From positions 30,571 to 94,570 of the forward strand of contig SUWB01000007.1 of assembly GCA_015061745.1 (NCBI GenBank): DNA of 64,000 nucleotides, in the 5' to 3' direction. Positions 1-8,556 of the stretch are shown here, in pieces. The notes beneath the pieces were generated by a model. The model was not told the origin of the DNA, made no database searches, and saw only the letters and a program-made list of their open reading frames with translations. The DNA comes from Lentisphaerota bacterium. Lineage in GTDB: Bacteria > Verrucomicrobiota > Lentisphaeria > Victivallales > Victivallaceae. Made by a program: the position numbers and the translations under genes. How positions within the stretch are numbered: position 1 is the first letter of the stretch; each line of letters opens with the position of its first letter.

Positions 1-12
1 TTCAATGCCTGC

Positions 13-41
13 TTGAAAGTCATCACTTTATGATGTATATT
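13..41 (+). promoter_or_regulatory. sigma-70-type promoter of the CapA-like gene
   Basis: A TTGAAA -35 (13-18) and a TATATT -10 (36-41) are separated by 17 bp, ahead of the ribosome binding site AAGAAAGGA (about 57-65) of the gene at 74. It matches the TATATT pattern found before most transcription units here. Confidence 0.6.
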
Positions 42-73
42 GAACTGAAAATCTTTCAAGAAAGGATTGTTTT

Positions 74-1315
74 ATGAAATTTGTCGATCGCTGTTGTAAT
101 TGGCGCGAAAAAGGTGCCGAAAACTATTCAATTCTCTTTGCCGGAGATATTTGCCCCCGGGCAACCGGACTGGATGCCATTATGGAAGGCAAGGTCGCTG
201 AGGTCTTCAAAGAGGTCAAACCTGTCTTTGATGCCGCCGATTTGCGTGTTGTCCAGTGGGAAACGACTATCACCGAGTCAGAAACTCCCATTGACAAAAC
301 CGGTCCCAACCTCAAAGTGCCCTACAAGTGTGCAGAGATCATCTCTCACCTTAAAGCCGATGTGGCTTTGCTTGCCAATAATCATATCGGCGACTTCGGC
401 CCCGATGCAGCTCTTGAGACCATTGAACGGGTACAGGCTGCCGGAGCCAAAGCTGTCGGTGCCGGGAAAAATATTGAAGATGCTGCGAAACCTCTGATCC
501 TTACTTGCGGCAATATCACCATTTCTCTGCTGAACTACGGCGAAAATGAATATGGTGCTGCCCGGGAAAACCGTGCCGGTGTGGCAACTTTGGCTATTTT
601 CAAGATACTTGATCAGATCAGAGCAGAAAAAGCCAAAGGAAATCTTGTCTTTATCGCCATTCACGGCGGACACGAGACCAATCCTTTCCCCTCTCCCCGT
701 ATGGTGGAAACCTATCGGGCATTCATTGACGCGGGAGCTGATCTGCTTTGGAACTGTCATACCCACTGTCCGGAAGGAATCGAATTGTGGAACGGTAAAC
801 CCATTGTTTACTGTCCCGGCAACTTTTTCTTCCCCGCAGGGAATCCGGAATGGTCTTTGCCCACCTGGTTCGGCGGCTACCTTGTGACTTTCAAATTTGA
901 CGCTCAGGGCGTTTACGGTATGGAAGTCACCCCCTACCAGCAGATCCAGACCTCAATCGAACTCTTTGACGCTGAACGTGAAAAGAAGTTCTTTGATTAT
1001 CTTGATGTTTTGAGTTCCCCCCTGAGCGATCCGGCAGCGTTGCAGCACTGGTTTGATATCTGGTGTTCCGGTTCCGGATTGTACCACGTCCGCAGTTTGG
1101 GTGCCGTGGATCAGGAAAACTGGGAGCCCGACTGGCGCAACAGAGATGTGGTCAAACGCCACCTGGGAGTACGCAATATCAATACTTGTGAGTCACATCA
1201 CGATATGGTGCGCAGAACTTTGCTTCTCATCGAAAGATACGAAATCACCGCTCTTAAAGATGAGAAGTACAAAGTTCAGGAATTACAGAAGCCTGATTGG
1301 ATCAGGCCTCTCTGA
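74..1315 (+). CDS. CapA family protein (metallophosphatase-like fold)
   Basis: This 413-residue protein belongs to the CapA/PgsA family, whose members have a calcineurin-like phosphoesterase fold; some act in poly-gamma-glutamate capsule synthesis. Visible family blocks are LFAGDICPR near residue 23, the QWETT block near 60, ALLANNHIGDFG near 98, AIHGGHETNPFP near 195 and NCHTHCPEGIE near 228, followed by the PIVYCPGNFFF strand. No signal peptide is seen, so a cytoplasmic place is likely. The ATG at 74 has a good ribosome binding site eight bases upstream. It stands alone with its own promoter and terminator, and no capsule ligase genes are adjacent, so the substrate is unknown. Confidence 0.8.
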   Translation: MKFVDRCCNWREKGAENYSILFAGDICPRATGLDAIMEGKVAEVFKEVKPVFDAADLRVVQWETTITESETPIDKTGPNLKVPYKCAEIISHLKADVALLANNHIGDFGPDAALETIERVQAAGAKAVGAGKNIEDAAKPLILTCGNITISLLNYGENEYGAARENRAGVATLAIFKILDQIRAEKAKGNLVFIAIHGGHETNPFPSPRMVETYRAFIDAGADLLWNCHTHCPEGIELWNGKPIVYCPGNFFFPAGNPEWSLPTWFGGYLVTFKFDAQGVYGMEVTPYQQIQTSIELFDAEREKKFFDYLDVLSSPLSDPAALQHWFDIWCSGSGLYHVRSLGAVDQENWEPDWRNRDVVKRHLGVRNINTCESHHDMVRRTLLLIERYEITALKDEKYKVQELQKPDWIRPL

Positions 1316-1337
1316 AAAAACATCAAACTCGTTTGAT
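1314..1337 (-). terminator. terminator of the GH78 operon
   Basis: The palindrome ATCAAACTCGTTTGAT (1322-1337) is followed on the - strand by a T run (A run at 1315-1320). It overlaps the stop codon of the GH78 gene. Confidence 0.5.
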
Positions 1338-3545
1338 TGCATCCGGGAAATTCACTGTGAGTTTCCCGGATTTTTGTATGGCTTCAATATTGCCATAGGG
1401 AGTCGGCTGAATGCAGTGGAAATCCCCTTTGTAAAGAGGGTGACATTCAAAAGTTTTAAATCCCGGTTCAACCGGCCGGATCCCTGCCATTACACGTCTG
1501 CAATACCACATAGGTGCCGCCGAAAAGGCGTGGCAGCAGCTGTTGGCCGTATTGGAATCAGGGCGGGGACCGAACTTTGACAGTTCCCAGACCGTGGGGG
1601 AATCACTGTTGACCATTTCAGCCCAGATTTGCCGGATTTCCTGTTCACATTTATCGGTTTGTCCGGTTTTCAAAGCTGCTTCAACAGAGAAACGCTGATA
1701 ATAGGGTTCAGGCTGAAGCACTCCGGGAGCGTAAAGCTGTTTGCTCAAATCTTCAAACAGCTCAGGCATAAGATCATAACAAAGCAATATGGCTGCCGGA
1801 TGAGCACTGCGAAGTTCAAAGCCGTGGTTCGCGACATCGCTGTCACGGAACATCCGGTCTGACTCATCCCACAGATATTTTTTCATAGCAGAACAAATTT
1901 TCTGTGCCTTTTCCTCTGCTTCCTGATTATTTCCCATACGGGCAACACAACGCCAGGCAGCGGCAATAAGGGCGTTGAGAACAGCGGTATGGCCCTGCAA
2001 GTCGGACTTGGCATTGACATAGGCAAGGTCGATGAAGTTCCACCAGCTGGGATGTTCAGGGACGAGGGAGCTCTCATCGGTAAATTGAGCGTAGTCATTG
2101 AGTACTTCAACGGCTTTGGGAAGCATTTTTTCCACAAATTCTTTATTTCCGGTATGCAGATAGCAATCGTAAAGGATCAGCACCCAAATGGCCGGAATTG
2201 ACAGGAAAGGCATCGAATCCCCGGCAGGATAAACTGCCGGCAGCCAGTTGTATTTCTTCCGCCCGTCCAAAGCAACCTGTAAAACGTGTTCCAGAATGGC
2301 CGGATCAGAGCCGAGAAGCAGATAATATCTGCCTGAAACTTCCACATCGTTTACCCAGAAAGCCTGTTCCCGCCAGGGACAATCCACAAAGGTATCTGCC
2401 ACACAATGACGGACAGTATGTGCACACATCTCATCAAGACGGTTGAAAAAAGGATCATCACAAGCAAAATGCGACGCTTGAACCGGATAAATCCGGTCAA
2501 TGGCGGTGATTTTTGTTACTTTTACAGCTTTTGTGTGATTGCGAATGGCTATTTCAACAAAACGTCCTCCCCGATCAGCAAAACTCACAGAGATGAGATT
2601 TTTTCCGGGGAGAGTGATTCGGCGGTCTGCAAAGCGGTAGGAATCTCCTGCGTGACGTGCTTTGGGGATCCATTTGCCAAACGCATAACGGGCCTTTACA
2701 CGCGAAAAGGTCAGAACTTCATCGTAGGCCCGGTCAATAATAAGTGATTCATCGGATTCTATTTCAATTTCAACATTGCCGTAAAACTCTTTTCCCAGAT
2801 CAAGAATGGCAAACGTTCCATAATATCCGCAGGGGGGAGGGGCAAATTCGCTGCCGTTAAAAGCTGCTGCATCAGGAGTCAGCACCTCATTGGCGAGACG
2901 TTCGGCAAAATCATCGTCATCAGGAGAAAATTCAGGCAGAAAACCGCAACGGACAATTTTTTCAAACGGGATCTCGTCATTGGTCAGAGCCGGGATCGGC
3001 CGGGGACATATTTCGACACCATTGGGATTGAGAGCAACGGTTGCAGGAGCAAAGGAAAAGTTATTTTTCCGGTCATCTCTGTTTTCGCATTTTCCAAGCT
3101 GAAAGGTATATTCAAAAGCCTTTTGATGTCTGCAATCCAGAGCCCACTCCCACGGAGCATCTGCCGCCCCTGTTATTTGAACCCATAAAGCCGGGACACA
3201 GGCAGGGATCGTCCTGTAACTGCTCCCCGGATAATGGAGCTCAACTTCGATACGGTTGATTCCCGGAGTGAGAATTTCTGTCAGATCATAGGAATCATAA
3301 AAAATCCGGGAGTCAGTGCTTCTGACAGGACCAATACCGTAAAAACCGTTGATATTAAAAGAGTAGTGGCCGCAGGAGGCAATAAAAAAAGTGATTTTCC
3401 CTTTTGATTCAACAATGATTTCCCGGCGAAACAGGACGTGTACATTGTCACTTGATTCATCAATTCCGGGAATTACAAGAAATTCGGGATTTTCAACAGA
3501 ACAATTTGTTGAAGCCGGGTATTGGGGGGAAAGAAGTTGTCTCAT
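1323..3545 (-). CDS. GH78 alpha-L-rhamnosidase-like glycoside hydrolase
   Basis: This 740-residue protein looks like a family 78 inverting rhamnosidase. The signature DCPWREQAFWVNDVEVSGRY near residue 387 contains the acidic residues expected for catalysis in the (alpha/alpha)6 barrel. The N-terminal 350 residues are beta-rich, as in the usual GH78 front domains, and the C-terminal 80 residues form the expected beta domain (GIRPVEPGFKTFECHP). It is somewhat short for the family (commonly 850-1000). No signal peptide is seen. The ATG at 3545 overlaps the stop of the upstream membrane/TPR gene (ATGA). It likely removes rhamnose or a related sugar from plant or host glycans; true specificity is not visible. 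Confidence 0.8.
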   Translation of the reverse strand: MRQLLSPQYPASTNCSVENPEFLVIPGIDESSDNVHVLFRREIIVESKGKITFFIASCGHYSFNINGFYGIGPVRSTDSRIFYDSYDLTEILTPGINRIEVELHYPGSSYRTIPACVPALWVQITGAADAPWEWALDCRHQKAFEYTFQLGKCENRDDRKNNFSFAPATVALNPNGVEICPRPIPALTNDEIPFEKIVRCGFLPEFSPDDDDFAERLANEVLTPDAAAFNGSEFAPPPCGYYGTFAILDLGKEFYGNVEIEIESDESLIIDRAYDEVLTFSRVKARYAFGKWIPKARHAGDSYRFADRRITLPGKNLISVSFADRGGRFVEIAIRNHTKAVKVTKITAIDRIYPVQASHFACDDPFFNRLDEMCAHTVRHCVADTFVDCPWREQAFWVNDVEVSGRYYLLLGSDPAILEHVLQVALDGRKKYNWLPAVYPAGDSMPFLSIPAIWVLILYDCYLHTGNKEFVEKMLPKAVEVLNDYAQFTDESSLVPEHPSWWNFIDLAYVNAKSDLQGHTAVLNALIAAAWRCVARMGNNQEAEEKAQKICSAMKKYLWDESDRMFRDSDVANHGFELRSAHPAAILLCYDLMPELFEDLSKQLYAPGVLQPEPYYQRFSVEAALKTGQTDKCEQEIRQIWAEMVNSDSPTVWELSKFGPRPDSNTANSCCHAFSAAPMWYCRRVMAGIRPVEPGFKTFECHPLYKGDFHCIQPTPYGNIEAIQKSGKLTVNFPDAIKRV
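1341..1376 (+). terminator. terminator of the CapA-like gene
   Basis: A 10-bp stem, ATCCGGGAAA (1341-1350) with TTTCCCGGAT (1362-1371), is followed by TTTTG on the + strand. The hairpin lies inside the last codons of the opposing GH78 gene. Confidence 0.7.
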
Positions 3546-5521
3546 TTGAGTTTTTTCCTGTATTGTAATTGCTGATATTTTTTTATTGCTTTTTCTTCAA
3601 GGGAACGATTCCCTGCCAAACGGGCAGTGATAATCGTGTTTTTCCAATATCCTTCTTCCCGGGGAGCTGCTGTGGCGGCTTTGTAGAAAAAGGCAGCCGC
3701 CCGGGCAAAATCCTTTTGGTTGGCAGCAATGAGCCCGCTTAAATTCAGTGCCGGAATATGATTGGGCTCAATAGCAAATGTTTTTTCCAAAAATTTGAGT
3801 GCTTCATCATAACGCTTTAAGGCATAAAGGAATCTTGCATAGTTGAATGTCAAATCCGCTCCGGGGGAGGGGGCGGCTGCTTTCAGAGCACGACGGAAAA
3901 AACGATCTGCCTGTTCAGGGGAGGAAGTCACATTGGCTAAGTTCATCCATCCTTCCGGCATAAAAGGCTCATTGCGTGTCACATCGGTATAATATTGTCT
4001 TGCAAGAGGGATATTTCCCTCTTTTTCAGCAATATTTCCCAACATATTGCCGATCCGGGAGGAATCACGGAAACGTTTGTTTGCAAAAAGCAGCAATTCT
4101 TTGGCGTGTTCATAATTGCCTTTTATAAAGTGTGCCTGCCCGAGCAAGGCTGTTCCTTCGGCTTTATCAAAGCCGATAAAATTGTAGGTTTGCCAGACGC
4201 AAAGTAAAAAAACAACTCCGGCGGCCACTTTCCACCTGTTCCAATTGAGATAAACGGCCCCTATTGCTGCCAAATAAATGACTCCGGGAAACATCAAAAA
4301 TCTGTAACGGCCAGATGTAACAGTCAATAATTGCATAAGAAAAAGTGAAACGCTCAGAATAAGGGCAGGGGACCAAAGGTATTCTTTCTTTTTCCATAAG
4401 TACCATATTCCGGCAAAGGAAAGCAAAAATACAGGAAAAGTAAAAAAACGCAGTAAATTCATAGAATCCGTCCGGCAGAAAAGAAAACCGCCATCAGCTC
4501 CGGCAATATATTCTTTGCTGCTGAAAATAAGAGGGATTTTTTTCAAATATAATCCCACAGCCTTAAAAGGTGTTTTCTGCCAGAAGGTCAATGTTTTTTC
4601 CATCCAGTAACGGTTTGTGGAAATCTGACGCTCCCTGGAACGGGCTTCAGCCCGGAAATGTGCTGCCCGCCAAAAATTTCCGGGACGCATATAACACAGA
4701 CCGTTGGCCCGGGGATTATTCCCCAAAAAGATGTTGAAAGCAGTGTTTCCTTGAACTCCTGTCAATTGCCCGTAATGCAGAGTTTTTGCTGCAAGAAAAG
4801 GAGTTACAACTAAAATAATACCTGCAGTAAAAGCAAGTGCAGTAAAATACTTTTTTCTCCAGAGCAGATAAAAGGTTTCCAAAACAAGAAATCCGGAAAG
4901 CATACCGTGGGTCAAAAAAGCCGCTCCGGCAAATATGCCTGATGGAACAGCAAAAAGAACTTTTCTCCGGCACGGATGATTTTCTGCAAGGTAAAAAAAG
5001 AAAAATGTCAAACTCAAAAACGGCAGCAATATGGACTCTGATACCAGTTCTGCCGGATGAAAAACCAACGGGGCAAGAAACATTGAAATGCCCAAAAAAA
5101 CAAAGCAGATTTTTTTCGGGACATTGTTCTTGAGAAGCAAAAAGAAAAGCCCAAGCCAGGAAAAATAGTTGAGTAGTGTTTGAAAAATGCGGATTCCCGG
5201 CACTTCAAGGCCGATTTTTTGCATCCCGGCAAGAAAAAAACTGTAAAAAGGAGCGTGTATTTCAGGAGCAGCAGGAAAAATAGTACCTTTCAGTATCTCC
5301 TGAGAACGTGCCCAATATTCTCCCACATCAGCCCCTATAGCCAAACTGAAGTTGACAAAGTGACTGTATTCAAATAAATACAGCCCCCGCAAGAACAATC
5401 CTGAGAGGGCCAGTAAGAAAAAAATCAAAAGATCACTTTGACGGGAAGTCAAATTCGTATTCAAAAAGATCACCGATACGTTTGATTGCTTTTTCTTCGT
5501 CAATACCTTCGACCTGAACAA
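3542..5521 (-). CDS. multi-spanning membrane protein with C-terminal TPR repeats, GT-39-like
   Basis: The N-terminal two thirds carry about nine to ten hydrophobic segments with an early loop GADVGEYW that resembles the acidic first loop of GT-C (family 39, PMT-type) glycosyltransferases. Residues about 470-650 form three to four TPR units (for example NYARFLYALKRYDEALKFLE). This suggests an inner-membrane enzyme moving sugars from lipid carriers, with a protein-binding tail. The start is uncertain: the open frame begins at a TTG at 5521, which would overlap the HPr gene by 89 bp; TTG at 5428, just after the HPr stop, or GTG at 5473 are more natural, and none has a clear ribosome binding site. 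It overlaps the GH78 start by 4 bp. Confidence 0.65.
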   Translation of the reverse strand: MFRSKVLTKKKQSNVSVIFLNTNLTSRQSDLLIFFLLALSGLFLRGLYLFEYSHFVNFSLAIGADVGEYWARSQEILKGTIFPAAPEIHAPFYSFFLAGMQKIGLEVPGIRIFQTLLNYFSWLGLFFLLLKNNVPKKICFVFLGISMFLAPLVFHPAELVSESILLPFLSLTFFFFYLAENHPCRRKVLFAVPSGIFAGAAFLTHGMLSGFLVLETFYLLWRKKYFTALAFTAGIILVVTPFLAAKTLHYGQLTGVQGNTAFNIFLGNNPRANGLCYMRPGNFWRAAHFRAEARSRERQISTNRYWMEKTLTFWQKTPFKAVGLYLKKIPLIFSSKEYIAGADGGFLFCRTDSMNLLRFFTFPVFLLSFAGIWYLWKKKEYLWSPALILSVSLFLMQLLTVTSGRYRFLMFPGVIYLAAIGAVYLNWNRWKVAAGVVFLLCVWQTYNFIGFDKAEGTALLGQAHFIKGNYEHAKELLLFANKRFRDSSRIGNMLGNIAEKEGNIPLARQYYTDVTRNEPFMPEGWMNLANVTSSPEQADRFFRRALKAAAPSPGADLTFNYARFLYALKRYDEALKFLEKTFAIEPNHIPALNLSGLIAANQKDFARAAAFFYKAATAAPREEGYWKNTIITARLAGNRSLEEKAIKKYQQLQYRKKLK

Positions 5522-5711
5522 CGGCCTGGGTTCCGCAGCTCAAACCGAGCGAAATCAAAGCAAGAATACTGTTCAGTTCTGTAGCAACTCCGTCCTGAAT
5601 TACCTCAAAACGATGGTCGGGAAACTCCTGATTGATGGTATTCAAGATAACACTGGAAGGTCGGCAGTGAATTCCTGCCTTATTACGGATCGTAACCAGA
5701 CGTTCCTGCAT
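5433..5711 (-). CDS. HPr family phosphocarrier protein
   Basis: At 92 residues this is a normal-sized HPr. The phosphorylated histidine lies in NKAGIHCRPSS (residues 10-20) and the regulatory-serine region is LNSILALISLGLSCG (about 46-60). HPr accepts phosphate from enzyme I in the sugar phosphotransferase system, or acts as a regulator in lineages with HPr kinase. No enzyme I, EII or kinase gene lies in the window. It starts 3 bp after the secreted SGNH gene, and its AGGAG ribosome site overlaps that gene's stop, so it is translated within the same operon. A regulatory role for the carbohydrate genes around it is an inference. Confidence 0.85.
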   Translation of the reverse strand: MQERLVTIRNKAGIHCRPSSVILNTINQEFPDHRFEVIQDGVATELNSILALISLGLSCGTQAVVQVEGIDEEKAIKRIGDLFEYEFDFPSK

Positions 5712-5714
5712 TTT

Positions 5715-8291
5715 TTATTCTCCTGTTGCGGTAAAAATACCTGTTCCGGAAAAAACTGCTCCCTGGGGAGCTACGGACTTGACTTTCAGCGAACCAAAAG
5801 TATTGACAACAGGAACAGCTTTGAAGGCAGGCTCGAATTTGTACTCGCCGTCACAAGCGAAATCCTGAATGATACGCTGCGACCGGGTATTAGCCCGGGT
5901 ATCGTAACTGTAAACACCCATAAGAGTTACAGGAGCTTTCACAGCCTTGAGAGTTACAGTGTGGACACCGAAAGGAATTCCCTCAATACCTTTACGGTTT
6001 TCCATAAAGATTTTCTCTTTATTGAGAAGGACATAGGGAACATAGGAGGGCTGTTCAAAGACCTTTTTGCCGTCGATTTCAGCCTGCAGGATACCGCCTT
6101 CGGGGGTGTCCACCCAAGCCACAGCAAATGCATTGCCGATCAGTTTTACCTGACAGCTCTCTCCGGGCTGCAGGACAGTCACGAAGCGGCCATAGGGGAA
6201 TCCGGTCTTGGAGTTGAAAGCAGTTACCTTTTTGACACCGCTGAAAAGTTTTGACTCAACACCGACATAGCGGCGATTGGGGGAAAGTTTGGTGTCCATT
6301 GCATTGAAGGCATAAGGAGCCGAGACTTCAACAACGTAACGATCTCCCAGGGCAAGATCTCCGTGACGATAGTAAGAGTTACGGAGATTGTAATAGATCG
6401 GGCTTCTGCCGGTGCCTTTTTCAACACCGTTGACATAAACCTTCCCCTTGGGAGCCTTCTGGCCTCTGGGAAGTTTGTATGTCAAATTTGCCCAGCAGTT
6501 GAAAGCACTGTCATCAATAATAAAGGCATTGGGACGGAAGAAACGGGGATCTTTGGCCCGGTAGAGCTTCATTTCACCTTCCCAGTTGTAAGATCTGGGC
6601 ATAACTCTTTCAGGCAGATGAAGCTGCGGGAATCCGGCAACAACAGGCCCGGTGCACTCAAAAGCACGTTCCAGCTGTTTGAACCAAACGTAATGGATCG
6701 CTGCCTGAGGATGGCCGTCACTGTTGCCGATGGCGTTGGGATTGATTAACCGGGTCAAACGGTCGTTGACAAGGCCGAAGTCAATAAAGGGGATCTGATA
6801 ACGCATTGCAATAGCCTGCATATCGGAACCATTGGGCGTATAACCGCCACGGTTCTGATAGATACAGCCGACAAATTCAACGCCGGGATAGTTACGCTGG
6901 ATATAGCGGATAGCACCCTCAAAAACAGCACATTCGTTGGGCGTATCTGTTTTTTCATTGGCTCCGCTGCCGTAGATCACCAAGTCGGGACGGGGACCTT
7001 CCGGACGGCTGAAAAGACCGGGATAAAGCTGCTTCCAGGTGAAACCTGCTTTATGGGCATTGACTCCGCCCGCAGGAGGAAGCAGAAGTTCACAATATTG
7101 TTTCAAACCGGAGTGGGCCTCGCCGACACAGGAGCCGTCGGCTGCCATAAAGTTCATAAGTATTTTATCCCCAGTAAGATTAAACTTCTTCATCAATTCA
7201 ACTTTGAGGCGGCCGGCATAGCTGAAATAGTGGTTGGACCAGTCAAAATAAGGCTCCAGATCAGGACGGCCTACAAGTTTTGTGGAAAATCCGGTATGAC
7301 TGTCGCTCAAAGGCTGTTTATATTGGGGGGACTTGGGATTTTCATCATAAGGATACAAAGGAGGATTGGCACTGCCGCGGTCAATACTTGAACCCATTAC
7401 CAGAATGTGTACCGGTTCCCCTTTCCACAATTTCTGCATAGTCCGGGGAATGTGGCGGTAGTATTCAGGGATCGTCCGGTAAGTTCCAACGGCACGCAGT
7501 GCTTTGGCTCCGCGGACAAGGCTGGGGGCAAAAATCCAGACACTCTTTTTAGAGGTATTGGTAAAGCGGACCTCAAGTCCTACTGTGTTGTTATCTTTGG
7601 AGTACGATTTTTTACCGGGCGTGCAGTTGCCGGGAATCGTAAATTTATCAACTTTGAACTCCACTGTCTTTTTAACAGTTTGGGAAACGGCAGCAGCTGA
7701 GGCGGCAACAACAAGTTCACCCCGGGACATCTTGGCAAAAGTTCTTGCATCTCTCAATTTAAAATCTTTTTTGGGAGACCAGGTGCCGTCTGCACTCTCA
7801 ATTTTCATCGCCCGGATCTCGCCTTTCAAAGCTCCGGGGGATTCCTGATAACCGTAAAAACTCAAACTGACGGTATCGCCGTAAAGCAAATTTGCTTCAG
7901 GCAAGGTGAAAAACTGATGAAAGCTCTGTCCGGGACGCAATTCCACTCCGCAGGGCACTCCGAAAGGAGGCAGGATATTGGAGGCAATATGGGAATCGCG
8001 AATCACTTTCAGAGAGGTGGCGGTGTCGGCATTCCAGAAAGGAACGTAATCGGCAGCGTAACTGATAGCTCTGCCGTTGCGGTGGGGCATAAAGGGATGA
8101 AACTCAAAACTGGAATTGACAAGCAGATTCCGGGCATCAGTCAACTGGGGCTCCGGACGGCAAACCGTTCGGGGGGCAACTGCTTTTTGAGTAAGCTGGG
8201 GTTCGGGGGCCGTCACACTCTTTCCGGAGTGCATACATCCGGCTGCGGTCAGAAGTGTCAAGCCTAAAGCAACAAGAGCACTAAACTTCAT
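5715..8291 (-). CDS. secreted SGNH/GDSL-hydrolase-like lipoprotein
   Basis: An 858-residue exported protein. The N-terminus has a lipoprotein signal (hydrophobic stretch ending LTAAGC), so it is probably anchored to a membrane. A middle SGNH-like domain starts with ILVMGSSIDRGSANP near residue 310, where the serine follows the GxS block, continues with YGSGANEKTD (asparagine block) and ends with NSDGHPQAAIHYVW, the likely Asp-His pair. Flanking regions are beta-rich and may bind sugars. The ATG at 8291 is preferred over an upstream GTG at 8312 because GGAGAAAA lies at good distance before it. It heads the reverse operon with HPr, the TPR membrane protein and GH78; an acetyl-ester or glycan substrate is plausible but unproven. 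Confidence 0.7.
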   Translation of the reverse strand: MKFSALVALGLTLLTAAGCMHSGKSVTAPEPQLTQKAVAPRTVCRPEPQLTDARNLLVNSSFEFHPFMPHRNGRAISYAADYVPFWNADTATSLKVIRDSHIASNILPPFGVPCGVELRPGQSFHQFFTLPEANLLYGDTVSLSFYGYQESPGALKGEIRAMKIESADGTWSPKKDFKLRDARTFAKMSRGELVVAASAAAVSQTVKKTVEFKVDKFTIPGNCTPGKKSYSKDNNTVGLEVRFTNTSKKSVWIFAPSLVRGAKALRAVGTYRTIPEYYRHIPRTMQKLWKGEPVHILVMGSSIDRGSANPPLYPYDENPKSPQYKQPLSDSHTGFSTKLVGRPDLEPYFDWSNHYFSYAGRLKVELMKKFNLTGDKILMNFMAADGSCVGEAHSGLKQYCELLLPPAGGVNAHKAGFTWKQLYPGLFSRPEGPRPDLVIYGSGANEKTDTPNECAVFEGAIRYIQRNYPGVEFVGCIYQNRGGYTPNGSDMQAIAMRYQIPFIDFGLVNDRLTRLINPNAIGNSDGHPQAAIHYVWFKQLERAFECTGPVVAGFPQLHLPERVMPRSYNWEGEMKLYRAKDPRFFRPNAFIIDDSAFNCWANLTYKLPRGQKAPKGKVYVNGVEKGTGRSPIYYNLRNSYYRHGDLALGDRYVVEVSAPYAFNAMDTKLSPNRRYVGVESKLFSGVKKVTAFNSKTGFPYGRFVTVLQPGESCQVKLIGNAFAVAWVDTPEGGILQAEIDGKKVFEQPSYVPYVLLNKEKIFMENRKGIEGIPFGVHTVTLKAVKAPVTLMGVYSYDTRANTRSQRIIQDFACDGEYKFEPAFKAVPVVNTFGSLKVKSVAPQGAVFSGTGIFTATGE

Positions 8292-8338
8292 CTTAATTTT
8301 CTCCAATGGCACATAATTTCAGAATATGTTTTCGGTTT

Positions 8339-8366
8339 AATATATCCCTCATTTTGCAAAATGCAA
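8339..8366 (-). promoter_or_regulatory. promoter of the SGNH-HPr-GH78 operon
   Basis: On the - strand, TTGCAT (8361-8366) and TATATT (8339-8344) are 16 bp apart, about 50 bp before the ATG at 8291. It is divergent from the promoter at 8430. Confidence 0.55.
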
Positions 8367-8429
8367 ATACTTTTGACATTTTTTTTGGATTTTACTTCAA
8401 CAAAGGAGTGTTCTTGAGGCTTACTGCCA

Positions 8430-8458
8430 TTGCATTTTTACTCCATACAGTGTATATT
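8430..8458 (+). promoter_or_regulatory. promoter of the Gfo/Idh-SGNH operon
   Basis: TTGCAT (8430-8435) and TATATT (8453-8458) are spaced by 17 bp. The transcript would have a leader of about 90 nt before the ATG at 8557. Confidence 0.6.
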
Positions 8459-8556
8459 AACTGTCGAAGAACAGTTTTTTTCTTTAACATCAACTCTTGC
8501 CGGACGGAATTTTCCGTTCCCGGACTCTGAGTAAGTGCACAAGGAGCGTAATTATT

